A DNA stretch of 64,000 bases, taken from Varroa destructor (Eukaryota > Arthropoda > Arachnida > Mesostigmata > Varroidae). Positions 38,041 to 50,199 of this stretch are shown one piece after another (the first letter of the stretch is position 1; each line of letters opens with the position of its first letter). The position numbers and the translations under genes are program-made. The notes under the pieces are model-generated. The model was not told the DNA's origin. It was given only the letters and a program-made list of their open reading frames with translations, and did no database searches. Where the stretch lies: the NCBI RefSeq assembly GCF_002443255.2, contig NW_019211877.1, positions 58,242 to 122,241 of the forward strand. Reading direction: 5' to 3'.

Positions 38041-41000
38041 AAGCAGCTTATTAGTTTGGCACGAAGTACAAAATGAGCTTCACTATAATTTCAATAGTTG
38101 ACCCACGGTAGCCATTTCGTTGGTGTGGACGGGATGATCATTCGCTAACTGCTTTACATCTATACTATGAACGGTGAGCTTTACGGAAAAAGTGTTAACA
38201 CATCATTTCTAGGCAAGCCCCAAGTCGTATTTAAGCGTAGGCTGATTTTTTTGTTGCTTTTAGCTTTATTGAGAAAGGATCTAGGATCTCCAAATTTTAA
38301 TTAGACTTTTAAGTAAAAAATCATAGTATCACACCTTTGACTAATTTAAGTTTTCGGCTATTCTTGATCAATGTCGGACTTCAGTCATCTAATAATCTAT
38401 CCACTATAGAGCTACAACTCTTTCACTATAGCTAGAAAAAATGGCTCTTGCATACCTTACAAAGACGCAACAGCTGTGTGCATTACAACGTTTGCCTATT
38501 TCAAATTAGTTTTTTGATAAAAACCCATTTTTGGACCATAAAAGACGAACGCCTTGGTTGGTATACATTGCTATTACTGAAATATTAAAGTCAATTTATT
38601 TCGATATAGCTTTTGATTTTGATTAGTAAAAACGTCAGATCAACTGGGACAAGTATAATACTCAAAGCTAAACGCTATTTATTGGCTCCCTTTCTATAGA
38701 GAAAAAAAGAGATTGGTTCGCGAAATATTGACCGAGAAAGTATGTTTATATGCGCTTTGTCTCGATACGCATCTACCATAGATCTTTTAGTATCATGAAA
38801 TAAATCGATTCTATGATCAGCTCGTGTACATATGTACAGGTTTTGCAACCAGCATTTCTAGAATATAACTAAAGCAAATTGATCACGGCTTTATCTCAAG
38901 ATTTAGTCAGTCTTTTTGGGTCTATTTTAATAAATAACCGTGAATCTACTATGTCCAGACACGTCGCATAGGAAAAATGCGGTAGAGGCGAAGTCCGGGC
39001 TCCGAAAATTTAACAGTTGAAAAAGTACGAAATTTTAAGAAAAGCTAACCATTGACGTACATTTGGACTATTGTTTATTCAGAAGTTCGGTTTTTTTTCA
39101 ACTTTCTCTCATTTGGTCTACGATTGTCTATTAAAGGATGATTGACAAAAATCGGAGATAGATTTCTCATTAAGTGATCAGATCCGAAATTGAAACCGTC
39201 TTGCACACCAAATAAAAAATAATTTTATTAGCCAATCTACTTTTACCTAACCGTTGCTTATAAATAAGCATCAAAGCTGTTTAGTTTAGTAGTGGTAAAG
39301 CTTGTATATGTGCATACAAAAAAATCAATGTATCCCACGAAGGGCTATCCGCGGAAAGATCTACGGTAGATGCATATATTTAGACGACCTTAGAAGTAAC
39401 CGATCTCGTTCCAAAAGCAGTGTCTGATTCCGGAATTGTCTAATTTTTCGCAGTCTGCTCGGTACTGCGAATTTTCGACGTTGAAACATGCAATTTTCAG
39501 ATTTCTTTGAATTTAGTCAGCACAAATATATCACTGGCTTTTCGTTAGCGCATAATAAAATGGGACAAGCTTCCTACGTAGCAAACTAAATCAATATAAA
39601 TTTTTCACTTATAAATTTAGGGCCCTTGCATTAGCAATGGAGAGCTGCTGGTCCGGTACTAGAAGGACCAGGCCTTTTTAGCATCAAATAGCGGATAAAC
39701 TTATGCTCATTAAAATTAACTTTCGAAAAAACTACAAGTCTATATATATTTATATCTCCCCATATATATATATATATATATATATATGGGGAAAGAGAAA
39801 GGAGAGAAAAAACTCTACGCTGTACAAAGAAACCTTAGGTACGCTTAAACCTGGTTTGAAACGAATTTTTATGAATGTAGCTGGTTCTCCTCTGTAAAAC
39901 ATGACTACTGCCCTAAACTAAAATTAAATAGACACACATCCTGAAAAAGTATGGCGATTTCGATGTTTTAAAATGCATCGCCGAAAACCTCATTCAAGCA
40001 AACAGATCATTTCGAAATGAAAAAACAGCGACAGGATATGATTTTGGCAAATTTATCTAAAATAATAATTATTATTATTAAATAACAAGACCTTTCGGAG
40101 ATAATATAGGATAGTCTATAGAATAAAGCAAAGGAGTTCAATTAGAACGTATTTCTAATTATGTGTTGTTCGTTGCATAGGTTTTAATATAGTTTCTTCG
40201 ATTGATTTTCTTTAAATCATTACATTGCGTTAGTGTAATGTCTTTGCTTGAAAAAAATTCACTCAAGAAATCCTGGGGTTTCCTGAATCAGTTTTTCCAG
40301 ATGAACAATCATTTTCTAATCCTTTCACAAGTTTTTTGAGGAAGCAGAAGCTCACACGAAACGCTCTATAATCTACCAAAACCCTTTCCTCCCATAAGAC
40401 TTACTTTCCCCAAGCGAACATCTAGTGGCAGTCATCTTCCCGATTCCTCGTCTTATACGATGCGCATGAGCCTGGGTTTCTATCAGCGTCATCTATTTGC
40501 AGCACACTGCCCTTCATCAAGTGGCCTAAGTGCTATTTGTTTCTAAATTCTCTATTAGTCACTGAAGCTCTGATAGCACATTTATTCCTCGTAGAACAAA
40601 CGTACCTCAATCAAACCAGTTGGGTCCGGGCCAAATCATCTCCTAACCTCAAATGTGTGAACATTAGAGTGCTGGCTCGCAAATCTACTCACAACTGGAA
40701 TATTTTATGCGGAGAAATATTAAGGTTAACGTTTTATAATTTGTATGGTGAAAAATCCTAGCTGCACCAAAGGGTAAACCAATGGCAACACTACCACCTG
40801 CAACACCTATCTGACCCATACGGTCGAAACGATTGAAAGCACCTTCTGCCTGTTTGCGCCTTCCTTATATCCTAACAAATAACTATTGTACGTGCATCTT
40901 GGAAAAGCAGTATCTTTAATTGATAAGCGCCAATATTTTTGCGGTAAAAAATAGCCGTCGCGTTTGTACCGAACAGCGGTGTTACAAGGTTGTACTGTAT

Positions 41001-42330
41001 CACAATAGGACAGCACTTTAAATAGTTATCTGTGCGGATAATGACGAAGTCTATACATTGTACAAGACGGTTGAATGGTGTTTGCCTTTAAACGACGTTA
41101 GCAGCGAGAAATTCACAATACAATAAAGATGACATATTTTCATATACAATGCTTTAAAATGGCCCGTGCTAAAAACATAAGATATCTTAATAAAAACATA
41201 CATTTCCGTTCCATTTCACGGACTGTTTTCATATACCCTTTTAGGTGATGTCAGGTACCCCGATTCTCGCAGTCATTAAAATACAGGATTTAGAATTAGC
41301 ACGTAGTTGCTTATTAAATAAGTACAAGCTCTTACTCCTCTTCTTTAGTAGATTTATTTCCGAAAAAGGGTCACGTAAACGACGCAGCTGCTAATATTCT
41401 TTTTTGCTTTCCCTCTGTTTCGACCTAAGAAACCTACTGTGTATGTTATCTACACCTATTTAAACATTCTACATCCATCGAAGGAAGTTCTGATTCGAGC
41501 AAGTCGTTCTGTTTATACAGGTTTGGATAAATGCTGAATTAAAACAAATTCGCATGCACTGACAAGTGTCAATGAGTTGAGGTTATTATAAAAACATAAG
41601 GAAAGGGATAGTATACGGCCGTCGGTAACAAATAAGGATGGAGAAGAAGGACGGACAGAAAGACGATCCAGGATCCTGATCTGACCAAACACTCCAGTGT
41701 CAAGCCCAAAGCATCCGTTTGGGCTCAGGTAATATCTTAGTAATATGTCGACCCATCCGTACGTATCAAGAGAGGTAAGTTAACACGTTTGCTCTAAAAC
41801 CGGAGGTTTAGTGAGTTTTTCTCTTTACATTTATTTACAGTCATTCCCACATAGTCCAACCCGCACGCAAAGAACTTTAAACATATACTAGCGATATTCA
41901 CTTACATCATATTTGCGTTTCCTTATAAAGAGATTTTGCTGGCTCATTCGTTTGTCTGCTGTCGGTTTAGCCTGAGCCGGTCCAAAAAACGGACGTGTTA
42001 GTATGCGCCCCCTATCATAGGGAACGTGAAAATACGTGTCATATCGTTAAGAACGAAGAAGTGAAACGTGTTGCATGAAGATTTCAGAAGCGTGTATTGA
42101 AATGGCGAATAACTAGGTTAAAACGAATACCTGTTTTTAAGGACCTGAGAGTTGGAAGAGGATCGCTTGAACTTGGAATATGGTTAAGTTCAAGTTGCGC
42201 TTAAATCTGCTTTAATTGCAGCAACAATAAAAGAGATAGATATCTCTTAATGTTAAGCCATTTTAAGATACAGAAAATCGCTTTTCCGTTCTAAGTATCT
42301 ATCGTTTTACTTCAGGCCAACAACCACAAG
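38041..42330. other. AT-rich DNA, no gene recognised
   Basis: About 4.3 kb of interrupted frames and AT repeats, including the palindrome at 39757-39792 and an (AAT)/(ATT) dyad near 40059-40082. A short plus frame before a GTAATA donor near 41743 (ending KPKASVWAQ) is exon-like but too weak to call. Confidence 0.5.
39757..39792. repeat. perfect 36-bp palindrome with (AT)13 core
   Basis: TCCCC, then 26 bases of alternating AT, then GGGGA: each half is the exact reverse complement of the other. The matching non-AT caps set it apart from ordinary (TA)n tracts. It should extrude as a cruciform and is a likely site of instability. Confidence 0.85.
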
Positions 42331-42335
42331 GTAAT

Positions 42336-42905
42336 TCATATCAAATAAATATACAACCCTTTGTTTATTGAAGAGCAGATGATCCGTTTGTTCCGAATCC
42401 ATAGCAATCTTTTTATCGCCCCATTTAAGTGGTCTCCTCTAAAGTACCGGATGTAACGCACTTGCTTACGCGTAATATTTTTAAAACTTCTTGACACTGT
42501 TCCTTGATGACGTCGAACTGGGCAACATGAAATAAGAAGAAAATGGCGGGTAGCAACTTGGTTTTGGACCTGGATTGTGCGACATTTTCCTTTCGAGCTT
42601 CGTTTCTGAACTGATACCCGGAAGATTGCTTCTTGGTCTTCTCGTACGCTTACTTCTGGCCACAAACTTATTTCAACATGATGTAATGACATTTATCTGT
42701 GAGCTTTCTGACGCGTAAAATGCTTTGCCGTTGAAATTCGATAACTTCTGTCAGCTCTTTTATGATTATCTGGGTGGCTAGCAGGTATGAGTTGTTTTGC
42801 CTTCTGCAAGTTCTCGCCCGTAATCGCTGTCACAAGCCTTTTATGATGAGGGTCAACAACAACAGGCTATTTTTCCTTTGAAATTTTTGAATCCCCTGTT
42901 TGAAG
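42336..42905 (-). mobile_element. possible gypsy-type LTR retrotransposon pol relic
   Basis: On minus at about 42895-42830 the frame reads GDSKISKEK, stop, PVVVDPHHKRLVTAITG. This follows the pattern at the end of the protease of gypsy elements, G-x-D-F-L-x-x-F-x-x-x-V-D, then a basic residue, R-L and D/T. About 150 bases further on, a 118-codon frame with ATG at 42692 includes HHVEISLWPEVSVRED, reminiscent of the H-H-I-x-T-x-x-P-V-x-x-R stretch just before the reverse transcriptase. Frames differ, and no RT catalytic motif was found. The call rests on two short patterns in the right order. Confidence 0.35.
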
Positions 42906-43313
42906 TTTACTCAGTGTCTGGTTTCCGCGGGTGTTCTGCAACATCTGAAGAGTGTTTGTGCGATTGATTTTAATTTTCACATCAAACCTAATGCACGCTT
43001 GTTGCTACATTTGGGAAGACCTAATTGGAACTCAGATTACCTAAACAATTCAACGTCATTTAGACCCAGGCGGACACTTTCGTGAACGGCCAAGGAACTT
43101 TCAAAGTCTTACTAACGACTATACGACAGAAGGCCAAGTCTAGCCTTTTTTATCAAATTTTTCACAGTAGTAAGGGTTGTTCCAATGCGGAGCTGGCCTG
43201 TTTAGTCCGAGGCTACTTGCCGAAGGGACCCTATATGTTAAAGGGGCTTCACATTCGGCTTGCAAATCCGTGATACAGTTATCGAAGAAGGGCTATGAGC
43301 ATCTCAGAACACA

Positions 43314-43793
43314 ATGCCCTCAACAACTGTTTTGTCATATAGCTTTAATGGAAGTCCAGTATCGCGTTATTTTAGTACCAACCAACCGCTAGATGGACGT
43401 GTGTATCGTATGTTGGAAGACCAGTCCCGTTTCAATTATGACGAATTCCCGCTAGTCGTCGCTAATAAGCGTGCACAGAGAGAGAGTTGGAAAGTTGACG
43501 AAATCAAATTTGCGAGCAACGCGCCTTGTCATTATGGAACGCAAGGATTACGCGGTTGCGACAGGCCATTCACACCTTGGACCACTAATCTGACTTATAC
43601 CGAAGGATTAGCCAGTATGCGTAGTAAAATAAATTGTTTTCGAATAAAGACAAGGGTATCGCACGGCAGCCGCTGGATGAGGGAATCGGTCTCGGGCGGT
43701 CAACGCGTTCCACCTTTTAGTTTATTGATGGTAAAAAATACATGCACTGTCTTTTGGTATTCTACGCGCTGGGCGTCATCCAAAAAAAAATAA
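43314..43793 (+). CDS. 159-codon ORF of unknown nature (longest in window)
   Basis: It opens with ATG at 43314 and ends at TAA at 43793 after three Lys. The translation (start MPSTTVLSYSFNGSPVSRYF) has balanced composition and a Cys pair (NAPCHYGTQGLRGC), with no signal peptide and no long hydrophobic segment. In other plus frames, open stretches lie directly upstream (42900-43085, 43082-43273, 43177-43392), as if an older, longer coding region had been frameshifted. It abuts the possible gypsy relic on the opposite strand. GC is above the local level. I recognise no family. A decayed mobile-element ORF is more likely than a host gene. Confidence 0.25.
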   Translation: MPSTTVLSYSFNGSPVSRYFSTNQPLDGRVYRMLEDQSRFNYDEFPLVVANKRAQRESWKVDEIKFASNAPCHYGTQGLRGCDRPFTPWTTNLTYTEGLASMRSKINCFRIKTRVSHGSRWMRESVSGGQRVPPFSLLMVKNTCTVFWYSTRWASSKKK

Positions 43794-43799
43794 CAAGTG

Positions 43800-44640
43800 C
43801 TTCGCGAATCAACGAATCTGAAGTCTAGATAGTCAATATTTCGGTACCTCAAAATGCATATAATGTTGTCTTCCAGCAAACTGTTTTGTGGAAATGCGGT
43901 GTCTAAATTTCTTGGACAATCGCTGGTGGCCTCTTGGTACTTCGAAGCGTTTTTAATTTTGAAGGTTTGTCACTTTTAACATGCTATGCCCGTTCCGGCT
44001 AGTGGAGAAAATGGATTTATTCGCACCCTTAGGAATAAAGTATTTCCCTCGCTAGAGGTAGAAGTTAAAGGAATGACAACGACATGGAACAAACGAATCC
44101 GTCAAACCTTGCCATGCTTGGTCCTTTCGTTCCAAGACATCACGCACTAAATACCTGTCTCATACTATCAGACCACATCCTTGTTTTTTCGAACATTTTC
44201 TTCTTGTCATTTTCTCTCCCATACCATTAAGTAACTTAGTTTACATTTGTTCTTTAGCCCGGACTATTACTCGATAACGAACTAGTTTATATTTCAGAAA
44301 GGAATCACAATTTATTGTGTATTCATTTCAGTCTTCTAAGACTCCCTGAATGTGGATGACATGTACACTAAACTCGTAGATTGTATGCTGCTTCTGAGAA
44401 CATCATTCACGTTTTAGTTTGGGCCAAACTAACACAGTGATTTAGTTGTACTTAACTTAAACCACGTTAGAAAGCTAAGCTGAACTAAGTTGGTACCCGA
44501 TCACCAATTTCCAAACAGTCACAATTAGATATTAATAAGCTGAAATTGTCTTTGCAGATGTATAAACGAAAGACTAATAAAATAGGATATACGCGAAACA
44601 ATGTGCCAACTGTGTGTATAGTATAATCATTTCTGTATCC
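43800..44640. other. AT-rich non-coding DNA
   Basis: Interrupted frames only. No repeat or gene recognised. Confidence 0.5.
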
Positions 44641-44643
44641 CAG

Positions 44644-44832
44644 CATGCCTACTTGTCATATGGTAATGAGCCTTGTGTATACACACTAAACCAAGAAATA
44701 ATATCAATTGTGAACGCTGTTAGCGAGACGAGCGCTTCGGCGGATTCAAATTTTAACCAGTGGCTAACCAAGGTTGAGAAATCTGCTCTTGAGCTACAAA
44801 TGTATCAGGAGTTCATGCAAATTTGTTTAAAG
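44644..44832 (+). CDS. candidate internal exon, spectrin-repeat-like helix
   Basis: A strong acceptor (TCATTTCTGTATCCCAG ending at 44643) opens a 63-codon phase-0 segment that runs to AAG|GTCCTG at 44832. Without splicing the stop is at 44841. The peptide starts HAYLSYGNEPCVYTLNQ and contains DSNFNQWLTKVEKSALELQM, then YQEFMQICLK. The F-x-x-W-L-x-x-V-E-x-x-L spacing is that of helix A of spectrin-type repeats, but one helix is not diagnostic. The donor is weak. No neighbouring exons were recognised. Confidence 0.25.
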
Positions 44833-45279
44833 GTCCTGTAACACTATACGTAAATATGACCGCTAGAAATGCTGGCTTAGTCTGAAAAAATATATGACGC
44901 AATCATGCCGTTCAATCTGAATTTGTTTACAAGGATAAAAACGAATACTTTCTGATTTTGTGGATGATAGGGATCATTTAATCAGCAATAGGAGCTGCGT
45001 CCGATTCACAGTTTCTTTTAGTTGAACGATTGAGTAGACGTTCGTGAGTACAATACACAGAAAATACATTCAGCATTCTAGATAGATGGATTGGCAGGCA
45101 ATACGGTAAATATTAGGGATACTTTACTACCATACAGGAGGCCATCGGGGACTATTCAAGTAAAAATACGGTAGTTATTCTCGTTAGGCAATGATGTGCC
45201 TAATATATTATTCTTTGGCGATAATCGCAGTATTTGAAATGCACTGCTTAGCGCAGCGGGACCTAGGTCGGCAGAGGAT

Positions 45280-46110
45280 CAATGATGATTTTTCCACCTA
45301 ACAAAAAGCGCAGCATTTAGCAATGATCTCTCCCTCACTCCACCGTCAACCAGTTTATTTATTATCTGCTAGAACCCTTCGAGTCTCGTATTGAAGAACT
45401 TGTCCAACAAGATTTTGAGGCTTTCTTTACTGCCAAATATAGAATTACGAATCTCATTCGCCAGCTATCAGAAAAACACATAATTTATTGAAAGAATGAG
45501 CTTACTTCGTCTACCCGACCTTTTCTGTTGCATAGACTCGTCAAGCGATGTAACTCGATTAAATGCAGATTCCTATCGTTTTTCTCGAACACCAACTGAT
45601 GTTTGAGATCTTTTCGGCCCCACAAAACACATACCTTGACCCTTATAGGATATAGACCTTTTTTAGACTTATCCCTTGAAGCCAGTTATCCCTACCTTGC
45701 TTTGTATTGATATGAAGACACTGCCCCTCACCACCTGTAACAACTATTCATAGAAAGCCCTTATTGTCGCTCTGTGCTGCCCAGTGTCGAGCTAGATGTC
45801 AAAGGAAAATAAAAAACTCATCAGAAAAAAATAATCAGAGAAGCATGCACACTTACTTTGCCCTGATGAAATTTTAATATATCTGGTGTTAGTTAAGTGT
45901 TTGCAATTCATCTTCCTCGCCAATTAACGAGTTGTTTGCCACCCATGCCGGATAGCCGACCTAGGTGAAGTACGTTTTTTAGATCCAAAACTCCATCTTT
46001 GAGCTTAGCAAATCCCTAAAAGCAATCTTCTCATTTATCAAGCCTTAGCTGTATACCGTGCTGCTACGGCAGCTTGTTGACCTCGGCAAAAGGTAGTATA
46101 GCAAGTGTCA
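45280..46110 (-). mobile_element. mariner transposase relic, mauritiana-like (copy 2)
   Basis: In order on minus: GFAKLKDGVLDLKN then HLGRLSGMGGKQL (about 46022-45925) matches the mariner pattern W-F-x-x-F-x-x-G-x-x-D-L-x-D...G-R-P. GFL, stop, IVVTGGEGQCLHINTKQ (about 45750-45690) corresponds to the first catalytic motif I-V-T-G-D-E-K-W with the catalytic Asp and Trp lost. VKVCVLWGRKDLK near 45640-45600 matches the following K-V-x-x-x-V-W-W strand. FGSKESLKILLDKFFNTR (about 45440-45380), then INKLVDGG, matches the C-terminal end. The second catalytic motif was not found. Frame shifts and stops show decay. Nucleotide similarity to copy 1 is visible around 45925-46080 versus 30025-30190. Confidence 0.65.
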
Positions 46111-46119
46111 AAGATACCT

Positions 46120-47860
46120 TTTTTTTCATTAAGAGCATGCATATTTACGGCCCAAACGAAAAAGATGAGATTACGATGAATTTATGGAGAAAAGGACTTT
46201 TCAGTCATACATAACAGTACACAAATAGTAGAGAAGGTATGGGGCAAAGGAACATTGAAGAAGAAAGTATGAAAGTTTTCATGATTTGTTAGTATTTGCG
46301 TCATGAATTACGTCAACTTTCCTCCATTCATCTTAATTCAATCGAGAATCATTAGGACGCTATCTCTTGCGACCTAGCGTATTTCTTCGAAGGATCAATT
46401 CCCACTGTTAGATATCCATAAATAAGTCTTAAGGCTAGAATGCCTTGTTTTGCGCATAACATTGCATTGCATACGGAGATGTCCAAACTGGAAAGCCAAT
46501 GAGTATTATCGATTCCGCAACCTACAATGGCAGCTTTTTCTTACTTTTTCTAACACTGATCAAATTCTTATCAATGCACAAATCAAAGGCTGCCGCCCTG
46601 AAGCTTGCTGTGAGGCTGCCAAACAGCTAACAACAGCGGATGATTAAAATGCCCATAAAAGCTGCGTTTCTTAGTCGACTTTCGGCCAGGACAGCCTCAC
46701 ATTTTCCTCACAGACTCTTGAGATTCTTAGGACACTGTTATAGGGGCCATAAAACACGCATGCTTGATCCGGTAGTTACACACATTGCGCAGACAAGTCC
46801 TTTCAGCTAACATTAAAAGTATTTCTTGTCTCCTAGGAGGCATCTCTTACTTTATTATCATACCACTAACGCCCTGAAATATCTAGTCGTGCTCGTCTAG
46901 TTTCGTCTACAAGTTCGTACCCTTTGTATCATTCACACTTGGGCCTTCATTGGGACTCCCTCTTTCTTTTTTTGCCTTGTTCTACTCTGTTAGAACCGTG
47001 GGTCAATAGATTTATGACGTTCCAGAAAGCGTTTTGTAAGCTATCAAGGACGGTTAGCGAGGCGGTGCCTGTCTTGGCAAGCATATTTAGTGGGGCTAAA
47101 GAGCCCTCAGAGATAGGGCCCGTTATTTACAGACAGTAAGCCCGCTAATGCCAACAAGAAGAAGTTTAAACATGAGGGTATCAACATTTTTCCTATGGCG
47201 TATCAGCTTAAAAGGGAGAATTGTTAGACATAAATTATATCATCAGAAATGCAGGAGAAAGGTGCGAGCCATAATCAAGTCTTTGTCCGCACACAAATTA
47301 ATCATATAGGCACACAGTTAACAGTGGAAAAAATATTACTAGAGTCGGGCTCATATGGAGTAACAACGTTTCTTAGGCAAATACCCCAATATAATTAATG
47401 CCGGAAGTAGCCTTGCCTTTATTAGCTCTCCTTTACCAACAGTTTATTTAGATTTGAAAAGCACACACTGGTCGTGAAGGCCAACCAGTTTAATACAAAT
47501 TTTGGTAAATCACTAGAGAATGAAAAAATTACTGGTGAAGAATGAGAAGGTTTGCAGAAATTATATAGAGGCGCAAATCACATTGCAGAGTCATGCAAAC
47601 GCATCCCAAAATTCGTAAATTATAAGCATGGGTGTAGTGTCATTTATGCATAGAAAATTACCAAATAAGTAAGTAATAGGTGCATTCAAAAGCGCACTAC
47701 TGTTTCAGGTACAGCGAAAAATAATAAAGCAGTCATATGGGTAAAAATATAATGCTCGAACACTTAAAAGAGTCCTAAAAATAAAACCTACATATGTGTT
47801 CCGGTTCAGATGAGATCATACCTCGTAATGCCTTACCAGCAAAAAATTCTTAGGAAGCGG
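46120..47860. other. no gene recognised
   Basis: Plus frames at 46450-46647 and 46924-47139 are open for 65-71 codons, but neither has a usual ATG context, flanking splice sites or a family match. The remainder is AT-rich and interrupted. Confidence 0.5.
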
Positions 47861-49590
47861 GAATTCATTTCGCCGCTTCAGGCAATGACCCACTATAATG
47901 ATCTTCTCCGTTAGTTATATAATACTCTTTAGTCTGTGCAATACATAAGGCCTTAGGCAACGTAGAGTATAATGCCTGGTTCAATGTAGCCACCACAAGC
48001 CGGTATACCTCACGTCCGAGTACCAGGTATCCGTAACAGGATAGAAGTCGGAAACCGTAGTGATTTACATAATACTGTGTGACGCTACGAAAACTGTGCG
48101 ACAGTTGAGAATCAAGAAGTAGCAAAGAAATGATATTATAATCTTAAAATTAATTTATTCACCTCTTGTGGTACTGGGAAAATATTTCAGAAATCAATAA
48201 CACAGTATCTAAAATCAAAATGAATGTAAAGAACACTTTGCATCAATTAAGTTATACGACTCTTGTTGATTTCATAAAACTACAGATATTTCAAAGGTAG
48301 TACCAGAGGGCAGAGACCACTATGATAACTATCACAGTTTTGCCGCAACTAGAGCACGTACATGTATCGTCAGGTGTAGAAAGGCGAGTGCTTATAGAGT
48401 TTATAGAGTAATACCCATGTACGATAAAGTGTGTGGCGTCATTTGTGTTTAGCAGGGTTATCCGTTTTTACTCGTTGTTTCTCATCGAAGCCAAAACGAA
48501 GAAACCCCCATCAGTCTCCGTCACTTTTTGCTCCAAGTCCCTAAGATTTTTCTTAAAAAGCTCCGTGCCTGCAAGTTCAAAGCGGCGGCATAGGTCCTCC
48601 GACAGCAATAGCGACTCGGCTAGGAGACACGCAAGCCGATTTGTGTCGTAATGTATAATTCCAATGCTTCCCAAGGGAAGGAAGCTTGGACACGATCTAA
48701 CTGTTCGATGTTTTCTTCTGCAAGATTTTGCCAAATGATGCGTATTCTATAGATTTCGATCGGAACTATCTTCACGTCAAACAAGCTGAAAGCGTTTGTG
48801 TGGGATAAACGATGAAGCAATTTTATCGCTTATGCAGCCGACACTGCCTTCCTTGTCTTCCTGCAGCGTTCGTTGATGTGCGCGGTAAAGCTTCTAACGT
48901 CTGCAGTGAAAGACAACTCCAACTGTGGAAATCGGTTAAGATAGACAGAAGACATCCTAATCAGGTAAAAGTGCCCTCATTGCCTCCGTCTTGACAAGAT
49001 TTGTGATCTGTCCTTTATTGCTGCTTGGTGCAATTTAAAACTGTTCTACTCGTATATTACTAAATCGCCTGCGTGCAGGTTACTTTGACCGGTTTCTTCG
49101 ACTTCTTCATCTGATTAAACAGGTTTTTCAGTAAGATGGAAAATAAGAGTGGCTTAGGTCGTCCCACTGAATCAGACCAATTATATGTGTGAAGGGCGAC
49201 CACTTTATTGTCGATAGTTATTTTGTTCTGTTGTAGAATCGGAGGAACAACGTTAAGCATGCTCACATGGATACTTTCCTCAGCCAGCTTGGGTATACCT
49301 TTGTCACCGGGTGTCCAGGTAAAAGCTGTCTTGAAATCGACAAACGCCACTTACAGAGGATTATAAGGTATGACCAGTGCTCGTTTGATGTACGCCATTA
49401 GGTTCCTGCACTCCGTTCTTGTAAAGTGTCCTTTCCGAAACTTTTGTTATGTTTGTATGACATTCTAACTAAGCAGCTATTTAATCTCCTAGTTACTAAG
49501 CTAGACGACAAATTATAATAATCGCTTTTTTTTTCTTTATTGCCCGCTATAATGGCAGCACGATTAGGTTGGCGTTCCTTTAGCATTTCT
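47860..49590 (-). mobile_element. non-LTR retrotransposon relic, reverse transcriptase and thumb
   Basis: On minus, FRKGHFTRTECRNLMAYIKR, then VAFVDFKTAF (about 49345-49320) give RT block 2 to block 3 with the first catalytic Asp region, V-A-F-V-D-F-x-x-A-F. Further on, DSVGRPKPLLFSILL then KNLFNQMKKS (about 49150-49090) matches the G-x-x-Q-G-x-x-x-S-P-x-L-F block. The Y-A-D-D box was not found. At 48760-48680, ENIEQLDRVQASF matches the L-D-x-V-Q-x-x-F thumb motif typical of CR1/Jockey-like LINEs. An 86-codon frame at 47865-48125 on the same strand may be its degenerate 3' part. Stops and frameshifts show an inactive copy. Confidence 0.6.
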
Positions 49591-50199
49591 CATTTAGACT
49601 AGGCGTGTATTAGTATATAAACATTCATCAGTGCCATACGGTACGGTGCCAGAACGATAGCGTATTTAAGATGCTCATTGCAGGCTATCTGGACCGGCGG
49701 CTTCTTTATTCATAAAGTCCCCGATACCTTATATGGGTTTCTGCATAGTAAAGTCTTATTAAACTTTTTTTCTTTTCTTCCTACGCTGCGGCAAAAAAGA
49801 GGTTGCACATTATAACTTATTATTTATGAAAGAGAAATTATTTATGAATGCCGCGCAATTAACAGGAAAGGCTGGCAAGCTGCCGTGGTACAGTTGACGT
49901 TCTGTATTGACGCTCAAACAGATCTCCACTGTGACGGATACGGTTTTTCAATAGATCGTTTTAAAAACGTAGGTTAAATGGTGGAACTCAGGCTGTAACT
50001 CGGCCACAAGCCTGAAGGTTACCTGCGCCCTTCGATCAAGGCTGCAGATATAGCAATTACGGTTTATGCTGCCGGGGCAGACGGAGGGGATGTATTGTAG
50101 ACTAAAGTATTTCAATCGGGTCCAAGACAAGCTTCATGAGTGAATATCAGAGCTTGTATACATCTGGGCATTGCTACTAATCTCGGAGTTTAACAGTTC

